The position numbers and the translations under genes are program-made. Source: Deinococcales bacterium (GTDB lineage: Bacteria > Deinococcota > Deinococci > Deinococcales > JAAFIG01). Taken from it: 64,000 nucleotides of DNA. The DNA lies in the NCBI GenBank assembly GCA_025352125.1, contig JANXTZ010000034.1, positions 86,383-150,382 of the forward strand, written 5' to 3'. The notes under the pieces are model-generated. The model did no database searches, was not told where the DNA came from, and was given only the letters and a program-made list of their open reading frames with translations. Positions 10,301-19,828 of this stretch are shown piece by piece; the stretch's first letter is position 1, and every line of letters begins with the position of its first letter.

Positions 10301-10524
10301 CCCGCCCAAGCTTTGGGCACTCGAATTTCAAACCCGAGAAAAACCGGAAAATCGCGCGAGTGCCAAGCATCGCCAACCTCGATGGTGCTGGTTTTTTTTG
10401 CGTTCTGAGCGCGAAATTGCCCAGCCGTCAACACGATTGAAGTCTGGTCTTTCCACGCCGCCAATTCGGCAAGACGATGCTCGAGCCGCCGCAATGTTTG
10501 CTCGAGATTCAAAGAACTTTCCAT
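7342..10524 (-). CDS. Alpha-mannosidase, GH38 family
   Basis: SGHAHIDLAWLWTFEETRRK, WVEPDGNLLSGESWVRQLLYGQRYF, CWLPDTFGYTANLPQI; likely ATG at 10524. Confidence 0.93.
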   Translation of the reverse strand: MESSLNLEQTLRRLEHRLAELAAWKDQTSIVLTAGQFRAQNAKKTSTIEVGDAWHSRDFPVFLGFEIRVPKAWAGKPVNVRLKIGGEGKLSVNGRLVGGLNPFHTEHRVLEKARAGEVLHFEIQAVPKGLFGSPNFEPRIEEAKLILPDLELRGFLEDLSAAHDAAKNLLKIGRSDIAGLIADALEKAFLHLGLPRSPSENYLARIVQEPRAASTIASIWDEWHFDAAPLELPDAFRKSIPARRKAFAAAINAIKRRYPPEGQLFVSGHAHIDLAWLWTFEETRRKLRRTFGTMLSLMDRYPNFHFNQSSAQAYAFVEQDDPELFKRVQARVLEGRWDLVGGMWVEPDGNLLSGESWVRQLLYGQRYFRSKFNQTIKVCWLPDTFGYTANLPQILRQGGIDSFFTTKLNWNETNPFPHDLYHWEGIDGSKVIAHSFFNPGEGYNGNIAALDLLGTWKNFKGKRQFDTSLLSFGWGDGGGGPTEEMLERFERLKDFPGLPKLETGRVQELYKRVEKELEAGLTLPVWVGEQYLELHRGTYTTQAKTKWFHRRLEHTLVEAESACTLAWKLLGLPYPQTDFYGAWTSLLRHQFHDVLPGSSVRAVYDAAHTELGASLEHVNTLRDQALKFLSQNVQLEQAKALAKVVVWNLSLSERPLRLTMPRPTQKEFHLQTSDGLEVAYQELENQILVSDSSLSVPSMGYLALAVMAGKPQAVKSKLKASATTLENEFLRVKIASDGTLQSVFDKTAAREILAGRGNQIWAYTDIPREWDAWEIDAKYAQDGIELLATSKPTLELNGTLEACILVERRFENAVIEQRYRLRSGSKRLDIETHIRWQGRRTLLRALFPLEIRSFDAWYETAFGAIARPTHRNTSWDAARFEVNAHRWADLSEAGYGVSLLNDGKYGHSTHNNVMGLTLLRSPVFPDPLAEEGTHQFTYSIYPHQGDWRGNTILEAHDLNAPLQACTVPASSGNWNSSMGFINIQGTGLRLSSLKKAEDSDEIVLRFYEAIGGRGTARLETELGIKKVLNINFLEDRLASPSATGFELNFTPFSVTSLKLS

Positions 10525-10632
10525 TGATGCCCCCTTGAAGTGATGTATTAAATCATGTTCAAGGCAGCGCCGTTGCTTTATCGGATTGGCTCGAAGTCCT
10601 GAACATGCCCTCAAAGCGCGTATACTCTTGTC

Positions 10633-10893
10633 ATGACCTACACTGAAGTTCGGCGTGTACACCCCAACACTTGGTTGTTGCTCGAAGCGTTTAAGGCACA
10701 CAGCCAAAATGAGTACCGCATTCTCGAGGATTTGGCGGTACTAAACGTTTTTGAAACCTCGCTTGATGCTTTGAAAGCCTACCGAGAATTGCATCAGGCG
10801 AACCCGACCCGAGAATTGTATGTGGCGCACAGCAGCAAACCAGAATTAATCGTGAAAGAACGGGTTTGGCTTGGTATTCGGAGTGCCGCGTGA
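10633..10893 (+). CDS. Small conserved-looking protein upstream of a retropepsin-like protease
   Basis: 86 aa ORF; stop overlaps the next gene's GTG start (GTGA at 10890..10893). Confidence 0.65.
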   Translation: MTYTEVRRVHPNTWLLLEAFKAHSQNEYRILEDLAVLNVFETSLDALKAYRELHQANPTRELYVAHSSKPELIVKERVWLGIRSAA

Positions 10894-11267
10894 AGTTAAG
10901 GCTCGAGCAAGGTTTGTTGCTTACAACAGTGGTCATTGAAAACAACCAACAAGAATTAATTCTTGATTTTGTTCTGGTTGATACTGGGTCGGCTGGAACA
11001 ATTTTTCAAACCGAGCAATTGCAACGCATTGGAATCACATATAACCTTGAGGACGAAATGCACCGCATTCGAGGAGTTGGTGGGACAGAATTTGTCTTTT
11101 CAAAACAACTTAAACAAGTTCGGGTTGGAGAATTGTCGGTGACGAATTTTCAGATCGAAGTTGGCTGGATGGACTATGGCTTTGAACCGCAAGGTATACT
11201 GGGTTTGGATTTTTTGTGTGCAACAAACGCCGTTATTGATTTGGGGACACTCGAGCTTCGGGTTTAA
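10890..11267 (+). CDS. Retropepsin-like aspartic protease (clan AA)
   Basis: FVLVDTGSAGTIF catalytic loop and QGILGLDFL; GTG start VKLRLEQGLLLTTVV. Confidence 0.8.
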   Translation: MKLRLEQGLLLTTVVIENNQQELILDFVLVDTGSAGTIFQTEQLQRIGITYNLEDEMHRIRGVGGTEFVFSKQLKQVRVGELSVTNFQIEVGWMDYGFEPQGILGLDFLCATNAVIDLGTLELRV

Positions 11268-11295
11268 AACTTGAATTTCATTTTGGATTTAAAAA

Positions 11296-11990
11296 CTATT
11301 TTTCAACACTGATGATCGCGCCCGAAAGCGGCAAGCCTGAGACTGTCGCACCCGAGCCAGCTTTTTGAATGCCGATGGCGGTCAAACTCAGCTTGTACGT
11401 TCGTCTCTCGGGCGCAGGCGTATCTCCTGGGCAAGCAACCAGTGTGACCGTCAATCCTAGTGCCAGCAAACCCAAACCGAATTTGCGTCGCCTCGAGAAG
11501 CCAATGCCAACCAGCATGAGTGCGCCACCCAAAGAAGTTCCACGCGGTTCGTTGCGGCTGGTGACAATCAACGCCACGCCTTTTAATCGTGTCACCATTT
11601 TTGCCAGCGCGATAATCCACTCGAGCTGCTCGAAGCTGGCTTCGTGAACATCCTCAAAGTACAACACAAATGGCGCAATTCCTGAAAGCACCGCACCAAA
11701 AGTGCTGGTGGTGCGGTGCTTAAAGCTTCGCCCAACTCTAGTTTCTCGAGAATTCTTGTCGTCCAGATTGGTAGCGTTTTGGGTTTTGGCAAGGCTCGAG
11801 CCAGATTGAAAAGTGAAGTGGTGGCGTGCAGGCTGATATTTTTGTATTGCGAGTCCCGAAGAAGCTGCGTTGCGAAATGGGTTTTGCCGATTCCAGCCTC
11901 GCCCCACAAGCCAAGTGCCACGCCCGGACGTTTGATAATCAAGCCTTTGAGGCGTCTTGCAACTTGCTCGAGTGGGCGCATGTTGTTCAA
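11296..11990 (-). pseudogene. Frameshifted N-terminal fragment of an AAA regulator fused or abutting a small lipoprotein-like ORF
   Basis: 11592..11990 gives RRLKGLIIKRPGVALGLWGEAGIGKTHF; homology continues in another frame (11296..11907: FVLYFEDVHEASFEQLEWIIALAK...ALIVTSRNEP), then MLVGIGFSRRRKFGLGLLALGLTVTLVACPGD lipobox. Confidence 0.75.
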
Positions 11991-12009
11991 AGTCTAGCAG
12001 AGCCGAATT

Positions 12010-13251
12010 TTACAGCTCAACCGGCTTGGCTTGAAGCTTTGAAATCATGTACGCCAGCGCCAGCAAAATCAAATTCAAAATGGCAATCAAGACAAACAAC
12101 ATCATGGGCTGTACGCTAAAAATCGCTCCCGCAATTGCCGATGCCGGAATCGAAAACAGCATGGTCAAAACTTGCACCGCCGAGAATAAATCGGCGGTGC
12201 CGCTGCTTGGCAGGTGACTGAAAAGCACCGTGTCGCGGTAGGTTCTGGTTAAAAACGTTCCGCCCGCCAAAACGCTCACAACCAGCAACAAAATCACCAG
12301 GTTTCCGGCTGGAATCAAGACCATCAGCATTGCCCCGATCAAGCCGAGCGCACAGGTCAACACCAGGGTACGGTCGACCGGAATGCTCGAGAGTCGCCGT
12401 AAAACAAAACCGTACATGATGGCGGTCATGGCGGCGACAGACACCGGCACGAGCGACACGGCGAGCGCACCAAAACGCAGGGTTTGGCTGAAGTACAAGA
12501 TTTGAAACAGGTTCATTTGTTCGATAAAAAAAGTCAGGACGTAAAAACCGATCAGCCACAACAAACCTTTGGTGTTTTTTAAGGCATTTAAACTTTGCAG
12601 GTTTTTTAACAGGCTTTCCCAGGGGTGCAGACCCTGATGCTCACGCATGGCAAGCAGACCGTTTTGGGTCTCGTCTGTCAAGGCGTTGCGCAAAAAGAAC
12701 ATGACGGTCATGCTGATTGCGCCCAGAAAATAATAGACACGCAAGGTGGCTTCGACACCGTATTTGCCAATCAACAAGCCAACCACTGGGGTCATTAATC
12801 CGCACGCGGCACCGATCAAATTTAAAATGGCAAAAACCCTCGAGCGATCACTGGGTTCAACATCCTCGATCACCAGCAAGCTCCAGGAGACGCTGACAAT
12901 TCGGACGCTCGAGTTGAGAATGGCGGCGACGGCAAACGCCAGAAAACTCTGTGAGAACGTCCAGATCAGCATTGGCAGCGTCCATGAAATCAAATCCCAG
13001 ATCAAACTGGTGCGTTTGCGTCCCATGCGGTTGGTGATCGGGGCAGCCAGGGTTTGAAAGACAAAAGAGAACGCCAGCATGATCGATCCGATCCAACCCA
13101 CCTGGGCGCTACGGATTCCAATGCTGGTCATGTAAAGCGGGGCGTAATACATGATCACCACGCCAAAGACCGCCCAGAGCGGTTCGACCAGAATGGCATT
13201 GCGGGCATTTTTGGGCAGTCCTGCCAGTGAAAGTTCGGAACGTATTGTCAC
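12010..13251 (-). CDS. MFS transporter
   Basis: 12-TM-like hydrophobic protein; NRMGRKRTSLIWD loop. Confidence 0.85.
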   Translation of the reverse strand: MTIRSELSLAGLPKNARNAILVEPLWAVFGVVIMYYAPLYMTSIGIRSAQVGWIGSIMLAFSFVFQTLAAPITNRMGRKRTSLIWDLISWTLPMLIWTFSQSFLAFAVAAILNSSVRIVSVSWSLLVIEDVEPSDRSRVFAILNLIGAACGLMTPVVGLLIGKYGVEATLRVYYFLGAISMTVMFFLRNALTDETQNGLLAMREHQGLHPWESLLKNLQSLNALKNTKGLLWLIGFYVLTFFIEQMNLFQILYFSQTLRFGALAVSLVPVSVAAMTAIMYGFVLRRLSSIPVDRTLVLTCALGLIGAMLMVLIPAGNLVILLLVVSVLAGGTFLTRTYRDTVLFSHLPSSGTADLFSAVQVLTMLFSIPASAIAGAIFSVQPMMLFVLIAILNLILLALAYMISKLQAKPVEL

Positions 13252-13357
13252 AAATTGATTCTAAGCCGCCTTGGTTGACAAGATCGTTCTTGCACAAAAC
13301 GATCACCTGTTTGGTGAACGGCACGACTCGAGCTTGGGAAATGTTTACCCAGAGCAT

Positions 13358-14524
13358 TCAAGTGTTGTTGCGTTTTTCCCAACCCTCGGAAAACAAATTA
13401 AAATGCGTGTTCTGCTTGGGATGCGCCCGAATCACGTCCATGTCCAGCTCGAGTCCCAAACCTGGCGCGGTTGGCAGGTCAAAATAACCGTTCACGACTT
13501 CGGGCAAACCTTTCGCGGTCTGTTTGACCCAGGGGTCTGCAAAATCGTTGAAGTATTCTTGAATGCGGTGGTTGGTGGTACACGCCGCCAGGTGCAATGC
13601 CGCCGCCGTGCTGATCTGCCCGCCGACATTGTGCGGCGCAACTGTCACGTAATAACTTTCGGCTTGGGCGGCAAGTTTTTTCGCCTCCAGAATCCCGCCA
13701 ATGTGCGTGATGTCAAACTGAATCACATCGGCGGCTTGCAGCTCGAACAGTTCGCGGAATTCGTTGCGGGCGTGAATCCGTTCGCCCGTGGCAACCGTCA
13801 ATCCTTGCATTCCGTCGCTGGCTTTTTTTAAGGCTTTCAGGTTATCGAACGGCACAGGTTCTTCGACCCAACCCAAACCGAACGGTTCGCAGGCTCGAGC
13901 GATCTTGATGGCTTGGGCTGGGGAAAACCGTCCGTGCATCTCGAGCAAAATTTCCGCGTCCGCACCAATCGCAGCGCGCACCGCCTCGACCAGTGCCACC
14001 GATTTTAAAAATTCTTGGCGCTCGAGTTCAAAATAGCCTGGTCCAAATGGGTCGAGCTTGAGTGAACTGTACCCTTTTTCGATCACTTTTTTGGCGGCGG
14101 CATGGAACTCTTCGGGCGTGCGTTCGACGCGGTACCAGCCGTTGGCATAGGCTTTGATCTTGTCGCGCACCGCACCGCCCAAAAGCTTGTAAATCGGCTG
14201 CCCGAGCGCCTTGCCCACAATGTCCCAGCAGGCAATCTCGAGGCAGGCAATCCCGCTCATCATGATCTCGCCGGGGCGCGAAAAATCGTCGCGCCGCATT
14301 CGCAAGACCAACGCCTCAATCTCGAACGGGTCGCGCCCGACCAGATGCCGACTCGCCGCGTCGTTGATGTACGCCTCGAGCGTACTGGCATGGTTTGGAA
14401 TTCTCGACTCGCCCAAACCCGTCAGTCCCTCATCGGTGTGAACTTGCACAATGGTCAGGTTGCGCCACTCCGAGCCAACCGTGAAGACCTCAACCTTGCT
14501 GACTTTCATAGAGCTGACTTTCAT
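13358..14524 (-). CDS. Mandelate racemase / enolase superfamily dehydratase
   Basis: MKVSKVEVFTVGSEWRNLTIVQVHTDEGLTGLGES...; LGWVEEPVPFDN, QFDITHIGGILEAKK. Confidence 0.9.
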   Translation of the reverse strand: MKVSSMKVSKVEVFTVGSEWRNLTIVQVHTDEGLTGLGESRIPNHASTLEAYINDAASRHLVGRDPFEIEALVLRMRRDDFSRPGEIMMSGIACLEIACWDIVGKALGQPIYKLLGGAVRDKIKAYANGWYRVERTPEEFHAAAKKVIEKGYSSLKLDPFGPGYFELERQEFLKSVALVEAVRAAIGADAEILLEMHGRFSPAQAIKIARACEPFGLGWVEEPVPFDNLKALKKASDGMQGLTVATGERIHARNEFRELFELQAADVIQFDITHIGGILEAKKLAAQAESYYVTVAPHNVGGQISTAAALHLAACTTNHRIQEYFNDFADPWVKQTAKGLPEVVNGYFDLPTAPGLGLELDMDVIRAHPKQNTHFNLFSEGWEKRNNT

Positions 14525-14585
14525 TGTCACTCCTCTCGAGATGCCAGCAGTATCGCATGACTTCAGGCTCGAGAGGCGTGATTGT

Positions 14586-14852
14586 TCAGTCGCTTGCAAA
14601 GCTCGGGTTGCGGGTGGGAATGTATTGCCGCGCCCTGGCAGCCCTGCGAGCCTGAGACTCGAGGTGCATCAGGCGGTCAAACTCACGTTCTTCCGCCAGA
14701 ATATCCACCCATTCGGTCAGCGTTTTGACGCCCGCCTCGACCACCTCGACGGGGATGCGGAAGCTTGTCCCGAAAAGAAAACGTTTGGCGGCGCGTTTCA
14801 TGTAATTGATTTTCCTCATGACACTCCTGTTCGGCATCCTTTGCGGGTGCAA
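14586..14852 (-). CDS. Small protein of unknown function
   Basis: Intact ORF containing MRKINYMKRAAKRFLFGTSFRIP; no recognised family. Confidence 0.4.
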   Translation of the reverse strand: MHPQRMPNRSVMRKINYMKRAAKRFLFGTSFRIPVEVVEAGVKTLTEWVDILAEEREFDRLMHLESQARRAARARQYIPTRNPSFASD

Positions 14853-14903
14853 AGCAACATGCCTTTGATGGATTTGAAGCTTGTTTAGCTTAGGCGGGCG
14901 GTC

Positions 14904-15012
14904 TCAAAATGCCCTCAAAATCAATTCGCATCATTCAGCACAGCTTGTCTCGGGTTGATTTGAACCCTTGCCCAGAGATTTGAACCGTCGTTTTGAGACT
15001 GTTTTGAGACTG
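14904..15012. promoter_or_regulatory. Candidate SARP-type operator: heptamer direct repeats with 11-bp period
   Basis: TCAAAAT-gccc-TCAAAAT (14904..14921) and TTTTGAGACTG x2 in tandem (14991..15012), upstream of the BTAD regulator at 15118. Confidence 0.45.
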
Positions 15013-15117
15013 GGGGGTTAATTTAAGAATCCAAGGGGTGAAGGTTGATGTTTAAGCTCTATGACGCGAATTTCGAGACTCGAGCAGGAATTCTCTCACT
15101 TTGCTGTATTGTAAATT

Positions 15118-18100
15118 GTGACACGTTTGGAATTTCGCTGGCTGGGCAGACCACAAGTCTTACTCGAGGGGCAACCGCTCGAGCTTGGACGCAAACCTGT
15201 GGTCTTGCTGGCATTGCTTTCCGACCTGGGCACCAAAATTCCGACCCGAGACGGCTTGGCGCAAATGCTCTGGGCGGGGAAAAGCAACGCCCTGGGCAGC
15301 CTCTCGACGGCGCTGAATCAAATCCGCGATGTGCTGGGTTTCGATCCATTTTTAAGCGACGAGAAAACCCGCACCCTGCAAATCGGCAGCCAATTTTTGA
15401 GCGACTGGCAAGCACAACTCGAGCTTGGGCAATCCGAGAATCCACAAGCTTGGCTCGAGGTTTGGAACGCGTTGAGTCAGGAATTTCTGGGCTTTCCAGA
15501 ACCAGCCTGGGATTCCAAATTCGACCTCGGGTTTCAAAATTGGTTGGAAGCCAAACGCCAAGAATTGCAGCAACTCCGCCGCGATCTCGGTGTGCGCCTC
15601 GCGCTGCATCACCTGAACGCCCAAAACTGGCTGGCAGCCCTCCCCTTTCTCGAGAGTTCCAAACCCGAAATTGGCGACCCGCAAGAACAAATGCTCTTGT
15701 ACCAAATGCTGGTCTTGACCGCCACCGACCAGCCCGAACGCGCCAGAGCCGCCCACCGCGAACTGCTCGAGTGCCTACACGAACTCGGGGGTCGCCCGAA
15801 TTCTGATATTCAAGCGGCACTGGCAATGGCGAACGCCAATGAAATTGCCGCCGCTCGAGGCTTGCTGAATGAACTTTTTGCCAACCATCACCAGGAGAAA
15901 CCCGTGCCATTTCTGGGACGCGACAACACCTTTGAGCAACTGAATGCCGCGCTGCCCAACTCACTCGAGGGGCGGGTTTGGGGGGTGCGTCTGATCGGTG
16001 AACCAGGCGCGGGCAAAACCGAACTGGCGCGGCACTGGATCGCGCAACTCGACCCACAAAAACGTGCCTACCTTCACAGTGAGGGTTTCAGCGAACGCCA
16101 CACTCCAGCCTGGCGAACCTTCGACATGGTCGTGCGTCAACTCGTTCGCGCCAGACGCCACGATCTCGAGGCAATGCCGTCGGAGCTTCGCGCCGCGATA
16201 GCACGGTTTGTTCCCGACCTTCTGGACGTGACCGGCGACGCGCCCAGCGAAGACGAACGTCTGTTGTTGCTCGGCATTCGTTGGCTACTGAGTGACGAAA
16301 TCCGCCCAACGCTGCTTTTTCTCGACGACCTGCAATGGATTGACCCCGCCAGCTTCGGACTGGTGCTCGAGCTTTTACGCAAACCACCGCCACGCGGATT
16401 GTTGCTGATCGTCACCCAACGCGACACCGAAAACAACCCAGACCTCGAGCTTTCCAGACTGCCAGAATTACTGCAACGCGAACACGCTGGCATCAGCCTC
16501 GAGTTGCCACCCTTAAACGAACTTGCCATTCAAGAACTTGCCACACGCCTTGGACAATCCGACACGGACACCGGCTGGCTGAAACAACAATCGGGCGGCA
16601 ACCCGTTGTACCTGCTCGAGATGCTCGAGGCGGATTACGTCAAACCCGACGCGGCACAAATTCCGCCCAACGTTCAAGAATTGATTCAATACCGTTTGAA
16701 TACCGTCAACCAAAACATTTCCGCGCAACTCGTGCTCGAGGCGTGCGCGGTCTTGGGCGAAGGCTCGACATTGCTCGAGATCAAAACCGTGACCGAACTG
16801 GGTTACGAAGCGGTGGTTGAAGGACTGAGCATTTTACGCAACGCTCGAGTGTTGAGGCGCGGCGACACCAGCATTCACTTCAACCACGACCTGACCCTCG
16901 GCGTTGCCAAAACGCACCTGACGCCTGAACGCCAGCAAGTCCTCCAGCTTCGCGCCGCTCGAGCACGACACGACACCCCAGAACTTGCCGCCCAACATTA
17001 CTGGAACGCCCTGCAAGGTGGCACGATCACCCTCGAGCCTTCGCAAATGGCAGACATTATTGAAACCTTCGCCAAAGCGGGTACAAGCCAATCCCTGCGC
17101 GGCGACATGCTCGCAGGCACTCTTTGGTTCGACCGCGCCCTGGAACGCGCCACAACCCCCACCACCCGCATTCGCACTCTCACCCGCCGCGCTCGGGTTT
17201 TTGAACGCCTGATGCGCCTGGACGAAGCCAGCCAAGACCTAGACCGTGCCGACCTGCTGGTGAGTGGTTTAGACACCATCACCCGCGCCAGCCTGTTAAA
17301 CGCTCGAGCGAACCTGCTCGGAACATACTTTCGAGACGCGCAAGCCACCGCAGAACTGGCGAACCAAGCGCTGGCGTTGCTCGAGGGACAAGATTCAATC
17401 GAAGTGCTGGTTGAGCGCGGCAACACCCTGCACAATTTGGGACTTGCCAAATGGCTCGAGCAGGATTTACCAAACGCAGAACGGTACTTGCGGGAAGCGC
17501 TCGAGATTAGAAGGGCGTTGGGGGATTTGGAAAAGGTTGGGGATACGCTGCAGAACTTGGGATTGGTGTTGACAGATCAGGTTAAGCCTGAGGCTCGAGA
17601 AGTATTTGAAGAAACCTTAACTGTTCGAGAACGGTTGGGAGGATTGACGAACATAGCTGGTGCACATGCCAATCTGGGATTGCTCTCTTGGAAATTTGGT
17701 CAATTATCTGATGCTGAAAGGTATTTTGAAAAAGCATTGCAAATTGTACAGCCAATTGGTGAAGATGTCATTGCACATGCTGTTTACAATAATCTTGGAA
17801 TAGTTCGTTTCAATCAAGGAAAATTCCGCGAAGCTCGAGAGGCGTATCAATTGGCTTTAAAATCTCCACGAGTAGCACAAAGCAAGCCTGCGTTAGCAAT
17901 GTTTAGAAATAACTTAGTTGAGGTTGAAATTCGGCTTGGTCTATTGCAAGAAGCACAATCTAATATTGAAGTGGGTTTTGATCTTTTAGAGCAAGTCAAA
18001 AACGATCTATTATTGATTGATTTTCACCTGTTTCATGGTGATATTGCAGTATTACAACAAGATTTTACCAAGGCAAAACAAGCTTTCTCTTTTGCAAAAG

Positions 18101-18393
18101 ATGTTGCCCAAAACGCACATATTCTTGAACGTGAAGCGATTGCCTTGTCAAAAACAGCGCGTTTAGAAAGCAATCTCGAGCAAGCTCTCCAAGCTGTAAA
18201 AATCTCAAATACACCTATAACCCGAGCAGGGCTTCTTACTGTGAATAAAGCTTTCCTGGAAGCGCATATTGAAATTCGACAAACGAATGATCTTTTTGAA
18301 GAAGCAAGGCTCTTGCTTGATTTTGCCCATTTAACACATGACGAACATTGGCGTGTGCAAGCGACTCAACTTCTCGAACAATTAAAAATTTAA
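15118..18393 (+). CDS. BTAD (SARP-like) / AAA ATPase / TPR transcriptional regulator
   Basis: GTG start; VTRLEFRWLGRPQVLLEGQPLELGRKPVVLLALL N-terminal DNA-binding/BTAD part; GEPGAGKTELARHW; TPR C-terminus. Confidence 0.88.
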   Translation: MTRLEFRWLGRPQVLLEGQPLELGRKPVVLLALLSDLGTKIPTRDGLAQMLWAGKSNALGSLSTALNQIRDVLGFDPFLSDEKTRTLQIGSQFLSDWQAQLELGQSENPQAWLEVWNALSQEFLGFPEPAWDSKFDLGFQNWLEAKRQELQQLRRDLGVRLALHHLNAQNWLAALPFLESSKPEIGDPQEQMLLYQMLVLTATDQPERARAAHRELLECLHELGGRPNSDIQAALAMANANEIAAARGLLNELFANHHQEKPVPFLGRDNTFEQLNAALPNSLEGRVWGVRLIGEPGAGKTELARHWIAQLDPQKRAYLHSEGFSERHTPAWRTFDMVVRQLVRARRHDLEAMPSELRAAIARFVPDLLDVTGDAPSEDERLLLLGIRWLLSDEIRPTLLFLDDLQWIDPASFGLVLELLRKPPPRGLLLIVTQRDTENNPDLELSRLPELLQREHAGISLELPPLNELAIQELATRLGQSDTDTGWLKQQSGGNPLYLLEMLEADYVKPDAAQIPPNVQELIQYRLNTVNQNISAQLVLEACAVLGEGSTLLEIKTVTELGYEAVVEGLSILRNARVLRRGDTSIHFNHDLTLGVAKTHLTPERQQVLQLRAARARHDTPELAAQHYWNALQGGTITLEPSQMADIIETFAKAGTSQSLRGDMLAGTLWFDRALERATTPTTRIRTLTRRARVFERLMRLDEASQDLDRADLLVSGLDTITRASLLNARANLLGTYFRDAQATAELANQALALLEGQDSIEVLVERGNTLHNLGLAKWLEQDLPNAERYLREALEIRRALGDLEKVGDTLQNLGLVLTDQVKPEAREVFEETLTVRERLGGLTNIAGAHANLGLLSWKFGQLSDAERYFEKALQIVQPIGEDVIAHAVYNNLGIVRFNQGKFREAREAYQLALKSPRVAQSKPALAMFRNNLVEVEIRLGLLQEAQSNIEVGFDLLEQVKNDLLLIDFHLFHGDIAVLQQDFTKAKQAFSFAKDVAQNAHILEREAIALSKTARLESNLEQALQAVKISNTPITRAGLLTVNKAFLEAHIEIRQTNDLFEEARLLLDFAHLTHDEHWRVQATQLLEQLKI

Positions 18394-18427
18394 GTTTCGG
18401 TTTTAATCCGAAGAAAGTGGTGAAGGC

Positions 18428-19828
18428 ATGAAAACAGTGTTTCAGCGTTGGCTTATGGCTGGTTTGGTATTAAGTATCTCGAGTTTGGTTGCTGTGGTGA
18501 ACAGCCAGGCGCAAACAGATAAAAGACCGCGTTTGGTCTGGCAGCAGCTTGAATCGTTCAAAACTTTAACGCCAAACGTAGATTATTCTGCAAATGAAGT
18601 TCTGGCAATTTACAACATCGCAGGAAATGCAAAAAATGCCAAAAGTTTGTTTGACAATAAAAAACTGGCACAACTTACCAAAAAAGCCAATGTCACTTTG
18701 GTTAACAGCATTCCAATTCCTGCTCGAGCCAGCGATCCAAACAGCACGAATTCGCAGGTCTGCGGAAAAATACTGTTACGATTCCGATTGAATCAAGCGG
18801 GTAATGTTACAGACACTATTGCAGTTCTTGACCAGCTAGGTATTACCATTTTGGGTAATGATGCACCTTATGGAGTGGCGCCACATGGTTTTGGATTACC
18901 TGCTCAAACCGATAGTACAGATACCCTAAACATTTGGGCACTCGAGGTTGTCAAAGCACTAAAACAAAAATATCAAGGTAAAGGCGTATCAGTTGCAGTT
19001 TTGGATACGGGTGTAACAAGAATTCGTGCGTTAAAAATGATCTTGGGTGCAAATTTTGTTTACCCAGAATCACCATCACTTGCAACCAATGACGACTTCG
19101 CCCTTGTTCCTGAAGGTCACGGCACAGGTGTCGCTGGAATCATTGGTGGCTCGAGCGCAAATGGTTTACCCGTTGGCGTCGCCCCAAACTCGAGCATTTC
19201 TCCTGTTAAAGTTTGCCGTGCCGATGGGCATTGCACCGATGCAAGTGTGGTCATGGGCGTGTGTTTTGCCGTATCGAAATCGGTGCAAGCAAAAGTGCTC
19301 AATGTCAGCTTAGGAAGTTTTATCAACTCGCCCATTTTGGAAGGCGCAATTCGTGATGCCAACCTCGAGAAAGCGCTGGTGGTGGCTTCGGCTGGCAACA
19401 CTCGAGAATTTGACCCAAGTGATTACCGGTTTAATTTGCCCGTTTTTCCAGCCGCTTTTTCCAACGACCCCAGCGTCAATTTGGTGAATTTAATGTCCAT
19501 TGGCGCGATTGATCCAAACATGAATTATGCCGATTTTGCCACAGGACATAAAAGCGTTGATATGGTCGCCCCAGGCGTGGACGTTCGCACCTACTCGAGA
19601 ACCGAAAGCGCTTATGTGAACTCGAGCGGCGGGACTTCTTACGCTGCGCCGTATGTTTCGGGTACGGCAGCCTTGATGTTCAGTAAAAACCCGAGCTTAT
19701 CACCTACTCAAGTTAAGAAAATCTTGAAGGGTACCGCCAACCCCTCAGGATGCAATCAAGTTGTAGCCGAAGATTCTTGCGGAGCGGGTTTATTGAATGT
19801 CGCTTCCGCCTTGATCGCAACACCTTAA
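18428..19828 (+). CDS. Secreted subtilisin-like serine protease (S8)
   Basis: VAVLDTGVT, EGHGTGVAGII, SGGTSYAAPYVSGTAALM triad motifs; signal peptide. Confidence 0.93.
   Translation: MKTVFQRWLMAGLVLSISSLVAVVNSQAQTDKRPRLVWQQLESFKTLTPNVDYSANEVLAIYNIAGNAKNAKSLFDNKKLAQLTKKANVTLVNSIPIPARASDPNSTNSQVCGKILLRFRLNQAGNVTDTIAVLDQLGITILGNDAPYGVAPHGFGLPAQTDSTDTLNIWALEVVKALKQKYQGKGVSVAVLDTGVTRIRALKMILGANFVYPESPSLATNDDFALVPEGHGTGVAGIIGGSSANGLPVGVAPNSSISPVKVCRADGHCTDASVVMGVCFAVSKSVQAKVLNVSLGSFINSPILEGAIRDANLEKALVVASAGNTREFDPSDYRFNLPVFPAAFSNDPSVNLVNLMSIGAIDPNMNYADFATGHKSVDMVAPGVDVRTYSRTESAYVNSSGGTSYAAPYVSGTAALMFSKNPSLSPTQVKKILKGTANPSGCNQVVAEDSCGAGLLNVASALIATP

Noticed and set aside
15059-16057. 332-aa minus-strand ORF opposite the BTAD regulator
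   Set aside because: Antisense to a clear, long coding frame; Arg/Pro/Ala-rich composition typical of a shadow ORF created by GC-rich codons and CTCGAG.
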